DNA of 64,000 nucleotides. Origin: Mesostigma viride. Lineage: Eukaryota; Streptophyta; Mesostigmatophyceae; Mesostigmatales; Mesostigmataceae. The number at the start of each line of letters is the position of its first letter. The first letter of the stretch is position 1. Where the stretch lies: contig RPFO01000106.1 in assembly GCA_009746045.1 (NCBI GenBank), positions 2,388,211 through 2,452,210 of the forward strand, written 5' to 3'. Below are positions 35,701 through 47,650 of this stretch, in pieces. A model generated the notes under the pieces. The model was given only the letters and a program-made list of their open reading frames with translations, searched no databases and had not been told where the DNA came from. Both the position numbers and the translations under genes were made by a program.

Positions 35701-38456
35701 TCGCGCTGCTGCGGCTGCGCCGACTGCTGCTGCTCTTGCTCCTGCTCCTGCTGCTGCTGCTGCTAGGACTAGGGCTACGGCTACGGCTAGTGCTAGCGCT
35801 GCCCTCGCTTCCCCGCCCAGCGCTGTCACTGCCGCCACCAGGGGGGTCACTCTCATTCTTACCGCCGGCGCTTCCACCTTGCTTCCCTCCAGGAGGCACT
35901 ACCCCGCCAGGGACCGAGTCGCGGCCACTGCCATCCCGCCGTTTGTTATTATTGTACGCATTCCCGTTGTTGTCGTCATCATTAGCCATATTCCGGTCAC
36001 TATTCTGAAAGTCGCGCCTGCTGCCTGGCCGCCCCCCCCCTCACGCCCCACTCCCCGCATGTAACCCTCCCGCCATGCATTCCCCCGGTCCCCTCGCAGA
36101 CCCCCCCCTGGCCCCCCCCTGCCCCTCCCCCTGCCATACGCCCCGCCCGCGTCGGGGCCGTCCCGCATGCCCGGCCTCACCCCTCGGCCCCCCACCCTGG
36201 GGCCCCGTTCAAGCTCCCTGGCCGCGCCCGGGATGCCGAATCGGCCGCTGCCCCGGCCCCGTTCGCCACCATCATCCGGCGCACCTCTCTGGCCTCCATC
36301 CTGGGGGTCCCCTGCGTCGGATCGTGCGCCAGGATCGTTGCGGTAGTCCCGGCTCCTCGCCGGCTCCTTCCCCACAGGATACCCCAGGCCCTTCACCGGT
36401 TCATTACCGGAATATTCCCGCGCCCTCACCGGCTCGGTGCCAGCAAGGTAATCCCGGCCCCTCAGCTCCTCCTTCCCTCCATAGTCGCGACTGCGGCTGT
36501 GACTCCTGCCCATGCTCCTATCCATGCTGTCAGGTGGCCTCTCCCCACGCCCCCCCCGGCCGACTTCAAACCTGCCGTCATCCGGCATGGACACCTGCCA
36601 CGCGCCAGACCGATCGCCCCCTTTGCCACCCCTCGCGTCCCCCGCCTGTCGATCAAGACCCAGCGGGGGTGGGGGCTGATGACTCACCAGGCCCCGCGCC
36701 CCTCCCGCATCCTCTGGGAAACGGTCGCCTTGCCACGCCTGCCGAACCTCACCACCACGACCCCGATCTTCCCACCCAGGGGCAATGGCACGCGGCTCGA
36801 ACGGTGGCCCCTCCCGCCCCCTCGTGTCCAAGGGCGGCTGGTCATGGTTCCTCATACTGCCTCCCACCCCCGGTGGGGATGCTGACCGCCCCCTCCGCTG
36901 CTGCTGCTGCGGCGGTGGCGGCGAATACGCGCGCGAGGGTGGCGGCACACCCCCATCACGGACCGCGGAATCATCACGATACACATCACCCCGGCGCACC
37001 CTCTCCGGCCAGGTGGCATCATCCTCCCTCCCTGCCCGCCCCAACCGCGTAGGGCCCGGATCCAGACCCCCTGCTGCCATCCCCCGCGACTCATCCGCCG
37101 GACGACGGCTCTCCTCCCTGGCAACCCCCAGGGGGGTGTCCCGATCCTGGTCGGGACCCCCTGGATGGCCCCCAGGGGCCATGTCCAGGGCATCGCCCGC
37201 CTGGCCGCGACGGTAGGACAGGCGGGACAGGATGCCGTGGGGTGCTGGCCCAGCAGGCAGGTGCACGCGGGGGGCCATTCCCGCCCCTGGTCCCCCCGGG
37301 ACCCTGGGGCCACCCTGGCGGTCGTCTCCCTCACGGGAAGGCCCGTGGGGCGGGGGCTCCCTCCGGCCAGCACCGGGTAAACAGCCTGTGTCATCAAGGG
37401 CAGGACCACGCCCGCGATAGTTGGTCACGCCACGCTTGTCTCCGGTCAGACCGAAGTAGGGACCATTCCTTGCATCATTCCTTTTATGGCTCCTTGCGCC
37501 ATTGCTTGCGTCACTCCCCCGGCTCCCCATGGATCCCTTCACCCCCCCCCCACCTCGGCTGGTCATGGAGCGGGCGGGCCATGCGCCCCCCTCAAGGGGA
37601 GGATCCCGGGCCTCCCTGCGCATGTCACGACCGCCAGAATTACGGCCATCGTACTCGCGACCATCAGCGTGACGGCTGCCATAATCAGGGCCATCAACAA
37701 CGCGGCTGTGTAAATCACGACTGTCAGAATTACGACCATCGACATTACGGCCATCAACATTTCGGCTGTCAACATTGTTGCGGCTGTCAAAGGTGCGGCT
37801 GTTGTCGTCACGGCGGTCGGTCGGGCGTGGGGCATCCCTTTCCCTTTCAGTCACGTTGCTGGAGGGGAGGGCCGGGCCCAGACGATGACGTATGACCGGG
37901 ACTTTCCACGGCCTGTCGCCCTGCCACTCGCCCTCCTCCGGGGCGGAGGCGGCCCACGCGGGGTCAACTGCAGGGGGGCATGCCGCAAGGGGGGGGGGGG
38001 GCGTGAGAGCAAATTAAATGTGGTGAGTGAATGGGGAAATGCGGGCTGCGGGAATGGGAAAAAGCGGGGTCTGCATACATTTGTTATATATACGTGGCAC
38101 CATCGGCTATGGGCCGATGGGACCAGCGACGAATGTCCTTACTTTCAACGAAATGATGCAGGGAGTGAAGTGTGCAGCAAGGTCTTACCGGCATTCGGGG
38201 CTGGTGCGGGAGCTGACTTCCTCCCGCCATCGCCTTTATCACGGACAAGCCTTTTGTAATCGCGTTTAAACTCGCTAGGAGGCAGAATCACGCTTTCCCG
38301 CAACTCTGCGACACCATGCGCGTAGGTGCAGTCGGCGCCGCGAAAGCAGGAGCCAGCTTCGAAATTGGGACATAATCGCGTCTTGTAGAATAAGTTCGAA
38401 TTCCCATCAGTCCTGGAATGCTTTCCTGTCCTGGAATCAGCCCTAAAGTCTGCCAT
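32792..38456 (-). CDS. CCCH zinc-finger protein with long RD- and RS-rich disordered region (frame break at a G9 run)
   Basis: Exon 1 is 38456-38189, starting at an ATG, with donor GTAAGA. Exon 2 runs 37967-33863 after acceptor CTGCAG. Exon 3 is 33391-32792 (stop), joined from donor GTAAGT, or alternatively from an AAG/GTTGGT donor slightly upstream. Phases agree (1, then 0). Exon 1 carries one CCCH finger, YKTRLCPNFEAGSCFRGADC then TYAHG (C-x7-C-x5-C-x3-H), followed by ELRES, as in plant RNA-binding CCCH proteins. Exon 2 begins DPAWAASAPEEGEWQGDRPW, then is rich in R, D, G and S (repeats like SRNVDGRN), then a dense RS stretch (about 35500-35780). That fits a nuclear RNA-processing or splicing-speckle protein, which is an inference. 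One base is missing at the C9/G9 run 36032-36040: the upstream frame stops at 35899, while the downstream frame is closed by a TGA directly before the run. So the break sits within that tract and may be an assembly error. Only one CCCH motif is visible. Confidence 0.7.
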
Positions 38457-39685
38457 TATGAAAGAAGGCGGAAAGGATCATATCTTAGTTGAAGCCATTC
38501 CCAGTCCTCGGCCAATGCATAAGGCAGCAGAATCTTTTGGAGTGCCTAGCGTATATGCAGAATTTGCCTGCTTGGATAGATCGCAAAATGCTCCATCCCA
38601 AACACAACCCTCACGTTGCGGGCTTCAGATACAATGGTAAGCCAACAGCGATGTCCTGCTAAACCGGCGGTGGTAAACCCAACACCAGCTGCGTACGCAC
38701 GCACCAGTGCAGAATTCCGCAGATGATTTGTCTGCTCGCAGGAAGGATGTGCTATGTAAACTCAAGAGAGGCAATGGCAAGGGAAAATCTAGGATCTACA
38801 TGTAGCTGGAACTAAATCAAATGTGGCAGAATGCAGACATCAGCATCGTGACCTAAAAATGTCAATTTGCCAAGCAAATGCCAGCGCAAATGATGCGCAA
38901 GTGTGAAAATTTATGCAGCAGCGACTACAATAAAAGATGATGCAACCAGGATGCGACGGCAAATTATTACTGCCCGTTTGGTTTGGCAGCACCACATATC
39001 CCATATCCCATATCCCTTTAGCCAACTGATCCAAGGATACGCCCTGGGCCCTTGAACCAGGCAATTTGAGGGGCGCTCAGTAATATAGGGTCTCTTGAAA
39101 AACCTGTCAGGGTCATGACTCATTGAAATACCGTACAGTCCCGATGTCCCCAATAAGTACGGCATATTTTCTTACTGACGACTACCGTACTCTAGTAGTT
39201 TACTTTGTCGTCTGTGTGGATGCAGCTGGGTGTAAAGGGAGGGCGAGAATGGAACACGTCATCGTTGTCGACAGTATGGTACTTGTACTGTAAGAGTGGC
39301 AAATTAGCACACCTGTACGCTGACAGCGAGCAGAATTTTCACTGGATTACCTGCTGTGGCCCGTATGTTCACGTACATACGCCGAGCTGTAAAAGTAAAA
39401 CTTACAAGTACAGCCATGATTCCCGCGACAGCGATTTCTCGCTTCTCCTGACCACCAATTTGCAGCAGGCGAATTATTTTAACCCGGTGACTGCTCGGGG
39501 GGCGACGTGAGGCACCAACTGCTGCACATATTTACAATGTGTGTGCTGTATTTTCGGCGTCTTCTCGCAGCCCGACCATGCGGGCTTCTCAAATGATGTA
39601 CTTTCTTGCCACTGTAAAATGAGAAAGGACACGTGGTTTAATTCTTTCACCGGATTTCCCAGAAACGCCGCATTACTTGCCAAGC
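38457..39685. promoter_or_regulatory. Divergent intergenic region between the CCCH and GT29 genes
   Basis: About 1.2 kb separate the two start codons, so both promoters should lie here. A short CATATCC repeat is present at about 38995-39018. No TATA box or other core element stands out, and small open frames (for example 39205-39510) show no family features. Confidence 0.4.
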
Positions 39686-42600
39686 ATGTCGAAGGTGGCC
39701 AAGCGGCAGCAGTTCCATTGGGCGCCCGTCTCGAAGTGGCGCAAAATTGCCATCATTCTTGTATTTGTGTGTTTAGTGATCGTGGGATATTCCGGTCTCG
39801 TGATCACAATCGGGCGAAGTGCAGGTAAATATCTTCAGTAATGTTTCTTCTGCGGTTGTGCTGACCAATAAACAATCTCCGACTCGCTTTCTTTAATCAT
39901 GACGTCATGCATGTATGTAAGACTTTTTCATCGAAGGCTTGCTCAGCAACTTTATTTCACCAACATCCGACGCAGAGGGCCACCCGGCTGTAGCTCTTGT
40001 GCGCGGCGGCCACCAATCATGTCAGGCCAGACTATCCACGTGGTCGTGTTCATCAAAAGTTTGTTGTTGGTCGACGCGCCCGTTCCGGACACCGTGCGAG
40101 CCTGAACTTTCATGCCAAATCAGGAAGTTCACAGGGACTTTATGTGGGCCGTCATAACCAGGATAGTTGCACACATCTGTTCTGTACATACGTCCTGCCA
40201 TGCACCGCCCCTCACACGCCTGCCTTTGATGTGCCCCCAATTGGCTGCTCGCGCCACAGCGCGGGCGCCCTCCACGAGCATCGCAGACGCATTCCAGGTC
40301 CGAAACAGCGGCCATGCACCTACGGGCGCCCAGTATGATCATGCCACAGCGTTCCGGTACCCCCACTGGGTGGGAGATCCCCACCAGGAGACCCTCAAGA
40401 AGGCAGGGAAGGCCGGGGTGCCCTCGTCCCGGCAGGTGGCAGCGGCGGCATCCACCGCGTGGGGCCCCAGGGGGACCCTGACCGACAGGGACCTCCTGCT
40501 TGCGCGTCTGCTGGCCGAGAAGGTTAAGCCAGATGCCAGGGTTAGCAAGGATACTCTTAGTTTGGAGTCTGGCCATGTCACATCGATCGGCTCAGTGAAA
40601 CCGCAGCCCGGCGCCCCCGAGCGGGCCGGTGGCGCGCATCAGGATAATGGCTTGGAACGGGAAGGGCAGCCTCTGCAGGCCGGTACTGCCGGTCAGCAGA
40701 CGGCTCCCACAGTTGCGGATGCCCGTCCCCGCGGGGGCCATAGCGTGGGGTCGGTGGCGAACGGGGCTAGGCCGGATTGGGCCAGGGTGGATGGGGACCA
40801 GGTAGACATTGAGTACTGGCACAGGACCAGCCTGCCCCTGCCTGCCGTCACCAGGACCAACCCTACTGAGACGTCATCCAGCGACGGCGCCCCCGTGCCT
40901 ACTCCCGACCTGACCACCACAACAGCAGCACCCTCGTTGACGGCCCCCTCGACACGAGACCAGTTCACGCTGCCCCCCTTGGATGCCCGGCTGCTGGACG
41001 ACCCCTCGTCCCTGGCCCATGGACTTGCCCAGGGTCTCTCGGTCGCTGCCGACGACCATCGCGCCGGCACCAGCGTTAGCGAGGGTCAGAGGTCGCTACA
41101 GCCGGCTGCGGAGTCAGATTCGGCACTGGGCGGAACGGCCAGTGAAGCCGTGGGGGGGGCTTGGGATCAGGGCCAGGGCACGGCGGGGGGTGGAGTGAAC
41201 ATGGGGGGGAGGACGGGGGGAGGTGGCGGGAGTGGCCATGGGGCATCGGCAGGGGGGGCCATCGAGAGGGACGACGCGCTTCTGGCAACCGGTAAGAGCA
41301 TGCTGCGTACGGCAGCCCTGATGGCATGCTATTTATACCGGCGGCAACAGCATGCGAGAACTCATGGCCCATCTTGGGAATGGCAGCCCTGATGGCATGC
41401 TATTTATGCCGGCGGCAACAGCATGCGAGACCTCATGGCCCATCGTGGGAATGGCAGCCCTGATGGCATGCTATTTATACCGGCGGCAACAGCATGCGAG
41501 ACCTCATGGCCCATCGTGGGAATGGCAGCCCTGATGGCATGCTATTTATACCGGCGCTAACAGCATGAGAGACCTCATGGCCCATGGTGGGAATGGCAGC
41601 CCTGATGGCATGCTATTTATACCGGCGCTTACAGCATGCGAGACCTCATGGCCCATGGTGGGAATGGCAGCCCTGATGGCATGCTATTTATACCGGCGCT
41701 AACAGCATGAGAGACCTCATGGCCCATGGTGGGAATGGCAGCCCTGATGGCATGCTATTTATACCGGCGCTTACAGCATGCGAGACCTCATGGCCCATGG
41801 TGGGAATGGCAGCCCTGATGGCATGCTATTTATACCGGCGCTTACAGCATGCGAGACCTCATGGCCCATGGTGGGAATGGCAGCCCTGATGGCATGCTAT
41901 TTATACCGGTGCTAACAGCATGTGAGACCTCATGGCCCATCGTGGAAATGGCAGCCCTGATGGCATGCTATTTATACCGGCGCTAACAGCATACGAGACC
42001 TCATGGCCCATCGTTGGACTTTGCCTACGTCATCAGGACAATTAGGGCAAGCTGGCTAGCGAGAGTGCTGCTATATAAATGCCAGCTATACATGCCAGCT
42101 ACCGATGCCAGGTATACATGCCAGCTACCGATGCCAGCTACCAATGCCAGCTACCGATGCCAGGTATACATGCCAGCTATGCATGCCAGCTATACATGCC
42201 AGCCCATGTCAGTGAAAAACAGTACTGGTGACCATGTGAGTGAGGAGTGGGATCCCGAGGCTGGGTGCTGGCTGTGGGAGCCTAGAACCGGGCAAAATTA
42301 GGCGTGGGTGTGTTGCGACGTGTAGCCCATGGTGAGGGATAGGTGCGGAGGCATGGGTGTGGCGGCATGGGTGATTGATGATGAGGTGGGGGAGGATGGG
42401 TGTGGGTATGGGTGTGGAGTCATGGGTGGTCGACGAGGAGGTGGGGGGGATAGGGGGGGTTACGCCAGTTACGACCTTGTGCGGCTGGGCAGCTGTCCGC
42501 TTGTTGGCGTATAGAGTACGGCGTGGCGGTGCATAGAGTACAGCATGGCGGCGCTTGGATTACAACGTGGCGGCGCATGGAGTACAGCGTGGTGGCGCAT

Positions 42601-45600
42601 GGAGTACAGCGTGGCGGCGCATTGAGTACAGCGTGGCGGCGCACAGAGTACAGCGTGGCGGCGCATAGAGTACAGCGTGGCGGCGCATAGAGTACAGCGT
42701 GGCGGCGCATGGAGTACAGCGTGGCGGCGCATAGAGTACAGCGTGGCCGCGCGTAGAGTACAGGATGCTCAGTGGCGTGGGTGTGTGTTTCTTGCCCTCG
42801 TTTGACTGGCCTGCGTTCGTGTAGTGTGTCTGTGGGTGTGCAATCCCCTGCCACCTGGCGTCTCCTCTGGCGGGACATCGTTTGCCTGATCATATCCTGG
42901 CCCTTGCTTCATGCTTTCCCCTGTCCCCCCCCCGTTGGGGATCGCGCCGCGAACGCCACCAGCCCCGGACTGCCCCCCCGATGTGTGGGAGTGGCTCCTT
43001 CTATCAGAGGCCTACATCCCGAACCTGGTGGCCAAGCTGCGGCACGTGTGCCCCCCCTGGCCACAAGCCAGCTCGGCTGACCAAGCAGCGTCCCCGCTGC
43101 TGGTGCCGCCACAGTGCGCCAAAGGCCAGCTGCCGTATGAGCCGGTGAGGCCTCCAGGCAGCAGTAGCAAGAACAACCACAACAACGATGACAACAATAA
43201 CAGTAAGAACGACAACAATAGCAAGAACAGCAAGAACAGCAACACTAGAAATAGCAGTAAGGACAACATGAGCAACAGTATTGTCAGCAATAACATCAAG
43301 AATAATAACAATGTGGGCACACCTGTGGGTAGGGCGTCTCGCTCCAGCCGAGGCGCAGCGGCAGGGGCAAACGCGCGCGCTGCCCCCGGGGGGACTAGCA
43401 GCAGCAGCAGCACCAAGCCGGGCCCAGGTGCATCACCCTCTGGGGTTTCAAGGGCTGGGGTATCACGGCCCAGAGGGCCAAAGCCGGAGGTGTCCAAGCC
43501 GCACGCCACAGCACAGAAAGCCTTGGCGCCATTGGCCGGGAAGGCGGCCTCCGCCGGGAGGCAAGAGAGGGGCCGACGGGGGCTGTTGGCTGTGGGGGAC
43601 GAGGAGCTGGATGGGGACAGTGAGATCGAGGAACAGGGGGAGGACGGCACTCAGGTGGTGCCCAGGGACGAGGACGTGGTGGTAGATGACGACGATGACG
43701 AGGGCGATGGGGAGGATGGGGAGGATGGGCAGGATGGCAAACCCGGGCGGGGGGACGGGGAGCGGGAGTACCCGCTGCCACCGTGGCCCGAGTACAAGAG
43801 GTGGTGGGAGAGCAATTCGACCGGGCGCGTCACCGTGCAGGTAATGAAGATGATGATCACAACCAGCCGTTAGAATGCAGAGTGCCATGCTTTTGTTTGC
43901 AAAACATTGCGACCGGGCGCGTCACCGTGCAGGTGCCTATCAATGTTTTTATTGCTGCTATCATTGTTAGTAGCGTTGATATTGTTTTGTTTGCATTGCC
44001 ATCATCACGGATGCCTATCATTGTTTTAATTGCTGCTATCATTATCAGTAGCGTTGATGCTGTTTTGTTTGTGTTGCCGTCATCGCGGGTGCCTATCATT
44101 GTTTAAATTGCTGCTATCATTATTGGTAGCGTTGATGCTGTTTTGTTTGTATTGCTATCATCGCGAGTGCCTGTCATTCTTTTAATTGCTGCTATCATTA
44201 TTAGTAGCGTTGATGCTGTTTTGTTTGTGTTGCCATCATCGCGGGTGCCTGCGTGCGGAGAAAGTTTGCGACCCTAAACTCGTAACCCTAAACCCTTAAT
44301 AGGAAGGTCATGCTGCGCTTTAGTGGGGGTAGCTCAGAAGCAGCCGCTCACCTTGAACTGCACTTGGGTCAGTGAACTGGGGACGGAGGCCGAGTAATGT
44401 GTTGTGCTGGCTCTAGTGAGCTCGTGCGAGGCATTACAAAAGTATGTATATTTTATATAGCGCATACGTACGTACTTTTCGACAAACGCGGAAAAGATAA
44501 CAGCAGGCTCGAGCTACGCTGGTCCGGATTCTCCAGATTTCTGGCCTTGGCTGGTTGTCTCATCGATACCATGATCACCGGTCACTATAGTATATAGTAA
44601 TGCCATGCCTGCGCTGGTTGTCTCATGGATATCTTAAACATTGAACGACAGAGGTAGCGTACGCATGTGTGTCTCAATTCCCTTGTATTCCAAGTGTGCG
44701 AGGGCGCGCGCTGATGTAGGCACGATGGTGATCGATGAGCAATTTATTTTGCTGTCAAACGCCACTCACTGCTGACTGCTGTAAGACCCAACCGACCGAC
44801 TGACAGACGGACGGACCGACCGACCGACCGACCGACCGACCGACCGACCGACCGACCGACCGACCGACCGACCGACCGACCGACCGACCGACCGACCGAC
44901 CGACCGACCGACCGACCGACCGACCGACCGACCGACCGACCGACCGACCGACCGACCGACCGACCGACCGACCGACCGACCGACCGACCGACCGACCGAC
45001 CGACCGACCGACCGACCGACCGATCAACCGACCGACCGACCCCTGCAGGTACAGCAAGTGCTGAAGCCCGGCAGAGGGTGCGGCCGCGGTTGGCGCCGCC
45101 GCCAGCGCCGCCATGGCTACGTCCCCCCTTCTGAGATCAACCTCTTCGACGTGCCGTGTGGGGCCGAGACGGGCCGAGGCGACCCCCATGCCGCCAGCAG
45201 TAGCAGCAACCCAGTATCTACTGGCATCCTCGGCAGCTCCAGCATCTTTTCCCGCCTGACTGGCAGCCAAGGTGTGAGCGGCACCCGCGGGAAAGCACCA
45301 GGTGGCGCCACGCTGGCGGACCGCATTGTCCGACTCCTGCGCCGGACCCAGTTCTCTTGTTCCACCGCGAAAAAGGAGAGCGCATGCGGGCTGGAAGGGG
45401 AGCGCGCGGGGCTGCGGCTGGGCCGAAAGGGCGTTCTGGGCCGGTGTGCGCTCGTGGGCCTCTCTCGCACGCTGTCTAGTAAGCGGTACGGGTCGGCAAT
45501 CGATGGCCATGACACGATCATTCGAATGGGGTTTGCGCCACTGGAGGGGTACAAGGAGCACGTGGGCGCCAAGACCGACATTGTCTTCCTGCGCCAGCTG

Positions 45601-47650
45601 TCGGCCGAAGCGGCCGCCGCGCTGCAGGCGCCCCGCACCAGCAGGCGCAAGGACGTTGTCGTGGTCATGAGCATGAAGCCGGGCCAGCCGGCGCAACATT
45701 TCAACGCATGGTGAGTCGCGGGGGGGGGGTAGGGGATCAAGCCACTCAACCACAACCACACATATCTCCCAAAGTGCAACAACGGCTGGGCAAGGGGACC
45801 CTTTTTCTTTGGGCATGCCTTACACTGATCATAGTTAGAGCAGAGCGGATGGATGGGTGGCCTCTTGCAGGGGGCAGGGGGCAGGGGGCAGGGGGCAGGG
45901 GGCTGGGGGCTGGGGGCTGGGGCTGGGGCTGGGGGGGGAGGGCATGGAGGGAGGGAGGGAGGGAGGGAGGAAGGAAGGGAGGGAGGGAGGGAGGGAGGGA
46001 GGGAGGGAGGGAGGGAGGGAGGGAGGGAGGGAGGGAGGGAGGGAGGGAGGGAGGGAGGGAGGGAGGGAGGGAGGAGGAGGGAGGGAGGGAGGAGGGAGGG
46101 AGGGAGGGAGGGAGGGAGGGAGGGAGGGAGGGAGGGAGGGAGGGAGGAGGGAGGGAGGGAGGGAGGGAGGGAGGGAGGGAGAGGGAGGGAGGGAGGAGGG
46201 AGGGAGGGAGGGAGGGAGGGAGGAGGGAGGGAGGGAGGGAGGGAGGGAGGGAGGGAGGGAGGGAGGAGGGAGGGAGGGAGGGAGGGAGGGAGGGAGGAGG
46301 GAGGGAGGAGGGGGGGGAGGGAGGGAGGGGGGGGGGGGGGGAAGGAAGGGGGATGGGGCACAGTTCTCACTTCTTGCTGCCGGCTTCCTACGTAGACACA
46401 GTTCTGGATTTTCCTGATGATATTTCGGAATAGAGGGTGTGCGGGGTTAGGAACCACGACACAAGTACGTGGATCTTTGAACTATCCTCGTGAGGAGTTT
46501 TCTAGTTAGACAAAGGCCGTAGCGTTGCAGTGCTGTGAGTATGGCAAGAGTTTGCTGCATGTGGTGCAAGGCAGAGATGCATAACCAAAGGGAGTGATGC
46601 AAAGTGGTCAAATGTTTTTAAGCATCCGCGTAACATGTCCAGGTTGCTTAATCCTCACATGGCAAATATGAGACAACCAGCGCAGGCCTAATCACATCTG
46701 TTTGTGTTGCCCATTGATTGACCCATCGCTTGACTAGTAACGTCAGATTTTCAAAGCTAACAGTGCCTATTTCCTATATTTAGGGTTTGTAGCAACCTTC
46801 TTGGCTGGCATGGCGTTATATTAGTATTTTTTTACAATAATCATAAGCAAGATTTCTATCTCATGCCTTGGTATTTCTGCTATCCTCGGCGGCGCACATG
46901 GTTTGTACTTTGCCTCGTGTGCATGGATGGATTGTTCATGACTTCGACAAACGACACCTTGGGCAGGTCTCATGTCTGAAATTGACGTGTTAACAAGCAT
47001 TGGCATAAATGGTGTTACCTTTTCCCAGGGTTCCGCCACCCCCTCCGTCGGCCGCTAGCAGCCCCCCGGCCCCTAAGGCGCCCGCCCTGCGCGAGCCAGG
47101 GACCGACGTTTGGGGCACAACCGGCAAGCGCATCATTCCCTCCCTCATGTACATCAATGCATATGGTGACAAACTCGTGGGGAAGGTGGCTGTTAAGGTA
47201 AAGAGTAAGGCCGGGCAGCCGGGCGGCCCAGATGGGGGCAACCATGCGGGGTTGAAGACGACCCCTGGGGCAGTGCCAGGGGCCCCCGTGATGCGCATGG
47301 TCCCCTTTGCGCGGATCGATGCGTTGTCCAACTCGACCACAGCACGAGATATCTATCGGATGCTGGAGCCATATGTGGTTCGCAGAGGGCACGCCAGGGA
47401 GCAGGAGGGGTTCACACTCAAGCCGACCAACGGGCTCTTGCTGGTGACGACACTGCTGCTGTCAAACCTGTGCACAGGCCTGGACCTGTACGGGTTCAGC
47501 GAAGATGGCATGGGGCATTATTTTAGGGGCTCCGCGGGGTCCGTGCATCGGTCGGCTGATAGCGGGATGGCGCCGTTCCATGTTGCAGGCCTGGAGTACT
47601 ATGTGTACCGGCTGTTGCAGGCCAATGGCATGATCTGCCTGTACGAATGA
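39686..47650 (+). CDS. GT29 sialyltransferase-like glycosyltransferase, type II membrane protein
   Basis: Five exons: 39686-39824, 40260-41291, 42963-43840, 45049-45710, 47029-47650. The sum is 3333 nt, giving 1110 residues plus stop, with all phases consistent (1,1,0,2). Starts of exons 2 and 3 are the best of several in-phase acceptors. Exon 1 encodes a short basic cytoplasmic tail and a signal anchor (residues about 21-43, IAIILVFVCLVIVGYSGLVI), as in Golgi glycosyltransferases. Exons 2-3 form a roughly 640-residue low-complexity stem, including Asn/Ser/Lys-rich and Asp/Glu-rich runs. The catalytic part is in exons 4-5: sialylmotif L CALVGLSRTLSSKRYGSAID followed by HDTIIRMGFAP and VGAKTDIVF (about residues 810-865); sialylmotif S around KPTNGLLL and LCTGLDLYGF (about 1034-1060); motif III HYF; motif VS HVAGLE (H-x4-E). 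Family activity is transfer of sialic acid from CMP-sialic acid to glycans; the actual sugar in this organism is unknown. It diverges from the CCCH gene. Confidence 0.85.
41320..42012 (+). repeat. 71-bp tandem repeat, about ten copies, in intron 41292-42962
   Basis: ATGGCATGCTATTTATACCG recurs at 41321, 41392 and 41463 and onward every 71 bp. It begins only about 30 nt after the donor of exon 40260-41291. Its GGCAACAGCATGC weakly resembles the exon/donor sequence GGCAACCG/GTAAGAGCATGC. Confidence 0.9.
42075..42215 (+). repeat. ATGCCAGCTAcc short tandem repeat
   Basis: About ten copies of a 12-13-bp unit ATGCCAGCTA(CCG/TAC) within intron 41292-42962 of the GT29 gene. Confidence 0.8.
42510..42765 (+). 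repeat. 22-bp tandem repeat, about eleven copies
   Basis: The unit GCGCATAGAGTACAGCGTGG plus CG repeats with few changes. Each unit contains TACAG/CG, a potential acceptor string. It lies about 200 nt before the chosen acceptor of exon 42963-43840. Confidence 0.85.
43910..44262 (+). repeat. Copied exon end followed by a 78-bp tandem array
   Basis: 43910-43932 is an exact 23-nt copy of the exon end at 43818-43840 (CGACCGGGCGCGTCACCGTG then CAG), again followed by GT. From there a unit of 78-79 bp starting GCCTATCATTGTTTTAATTG recurs at 43934, 44012, 44091, 44169 and 44247. All in intron 43841-45048. Confidence 0.95.
44478..44565 (+). repeat. Inverted-repeat arm A (partner at 48359-48448)
   Basis: Complementary to 48359-48448 with high identity (GCAGGCTCGAGCTAC, GGTCCGGATTCTCC, ATTTCTGGCC). 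A shorter piece (GCTGGTTGTCTCAT) recurs at 44610, and inverted at 46672-46692. Possibly a small dispersed element. Confidence 0.7.
44812..45038 (+). repeat. GACC tetranucleotide array abutting a splice acceptor
   Basis: About 57 (GACC) units in intron 43841-45048. It ends about 10 nt before the acceptor CCCTGCAG/GTA (45041-45048) of the GT29 exon carrying sialylmotif L, so it takes the place of the usual polypyrimidine tract. Confidence 0.95.
45940..46345 (+). repeat. GGGA tetranucleotide array in intron 45711-47028
   Basis: About 400 bp of (GGGA)n with occasional GGA slips, preceded by GGGGCA and GGGGCT repeats (45872-45935) and followed by a G-run (46328-46341). Strongly purine-rich on the coding strand. 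Reading frames of 180 codons or more through it (RREGG, SLPP) are artefacts. Confidence 0.95.

Noticed and set aside
36000-36045. A 40-nt intron (GTGAGG to TTTCAG) resolving the frame break in the CCCH gene
   Set aside because: The phases do not match; joining them creates an immediate TAG stop.
33810-37895. Long plus-strand Pro/His-rich frames opposite the CCCH gene
   Set aside because: Shadow frames of a GC-rich RD/RS-coding exon; no motif and no splice logic.
41320-42012. CRISPR-like array
   Set aside because: 71-bp units are tandem with no variable spacers.
45708-46457. Gly/Arg/Glu or Ser/Leu/Pro repeat proteins
   Set aside because: Artefacts of the GGGA array in a GT29 intron.
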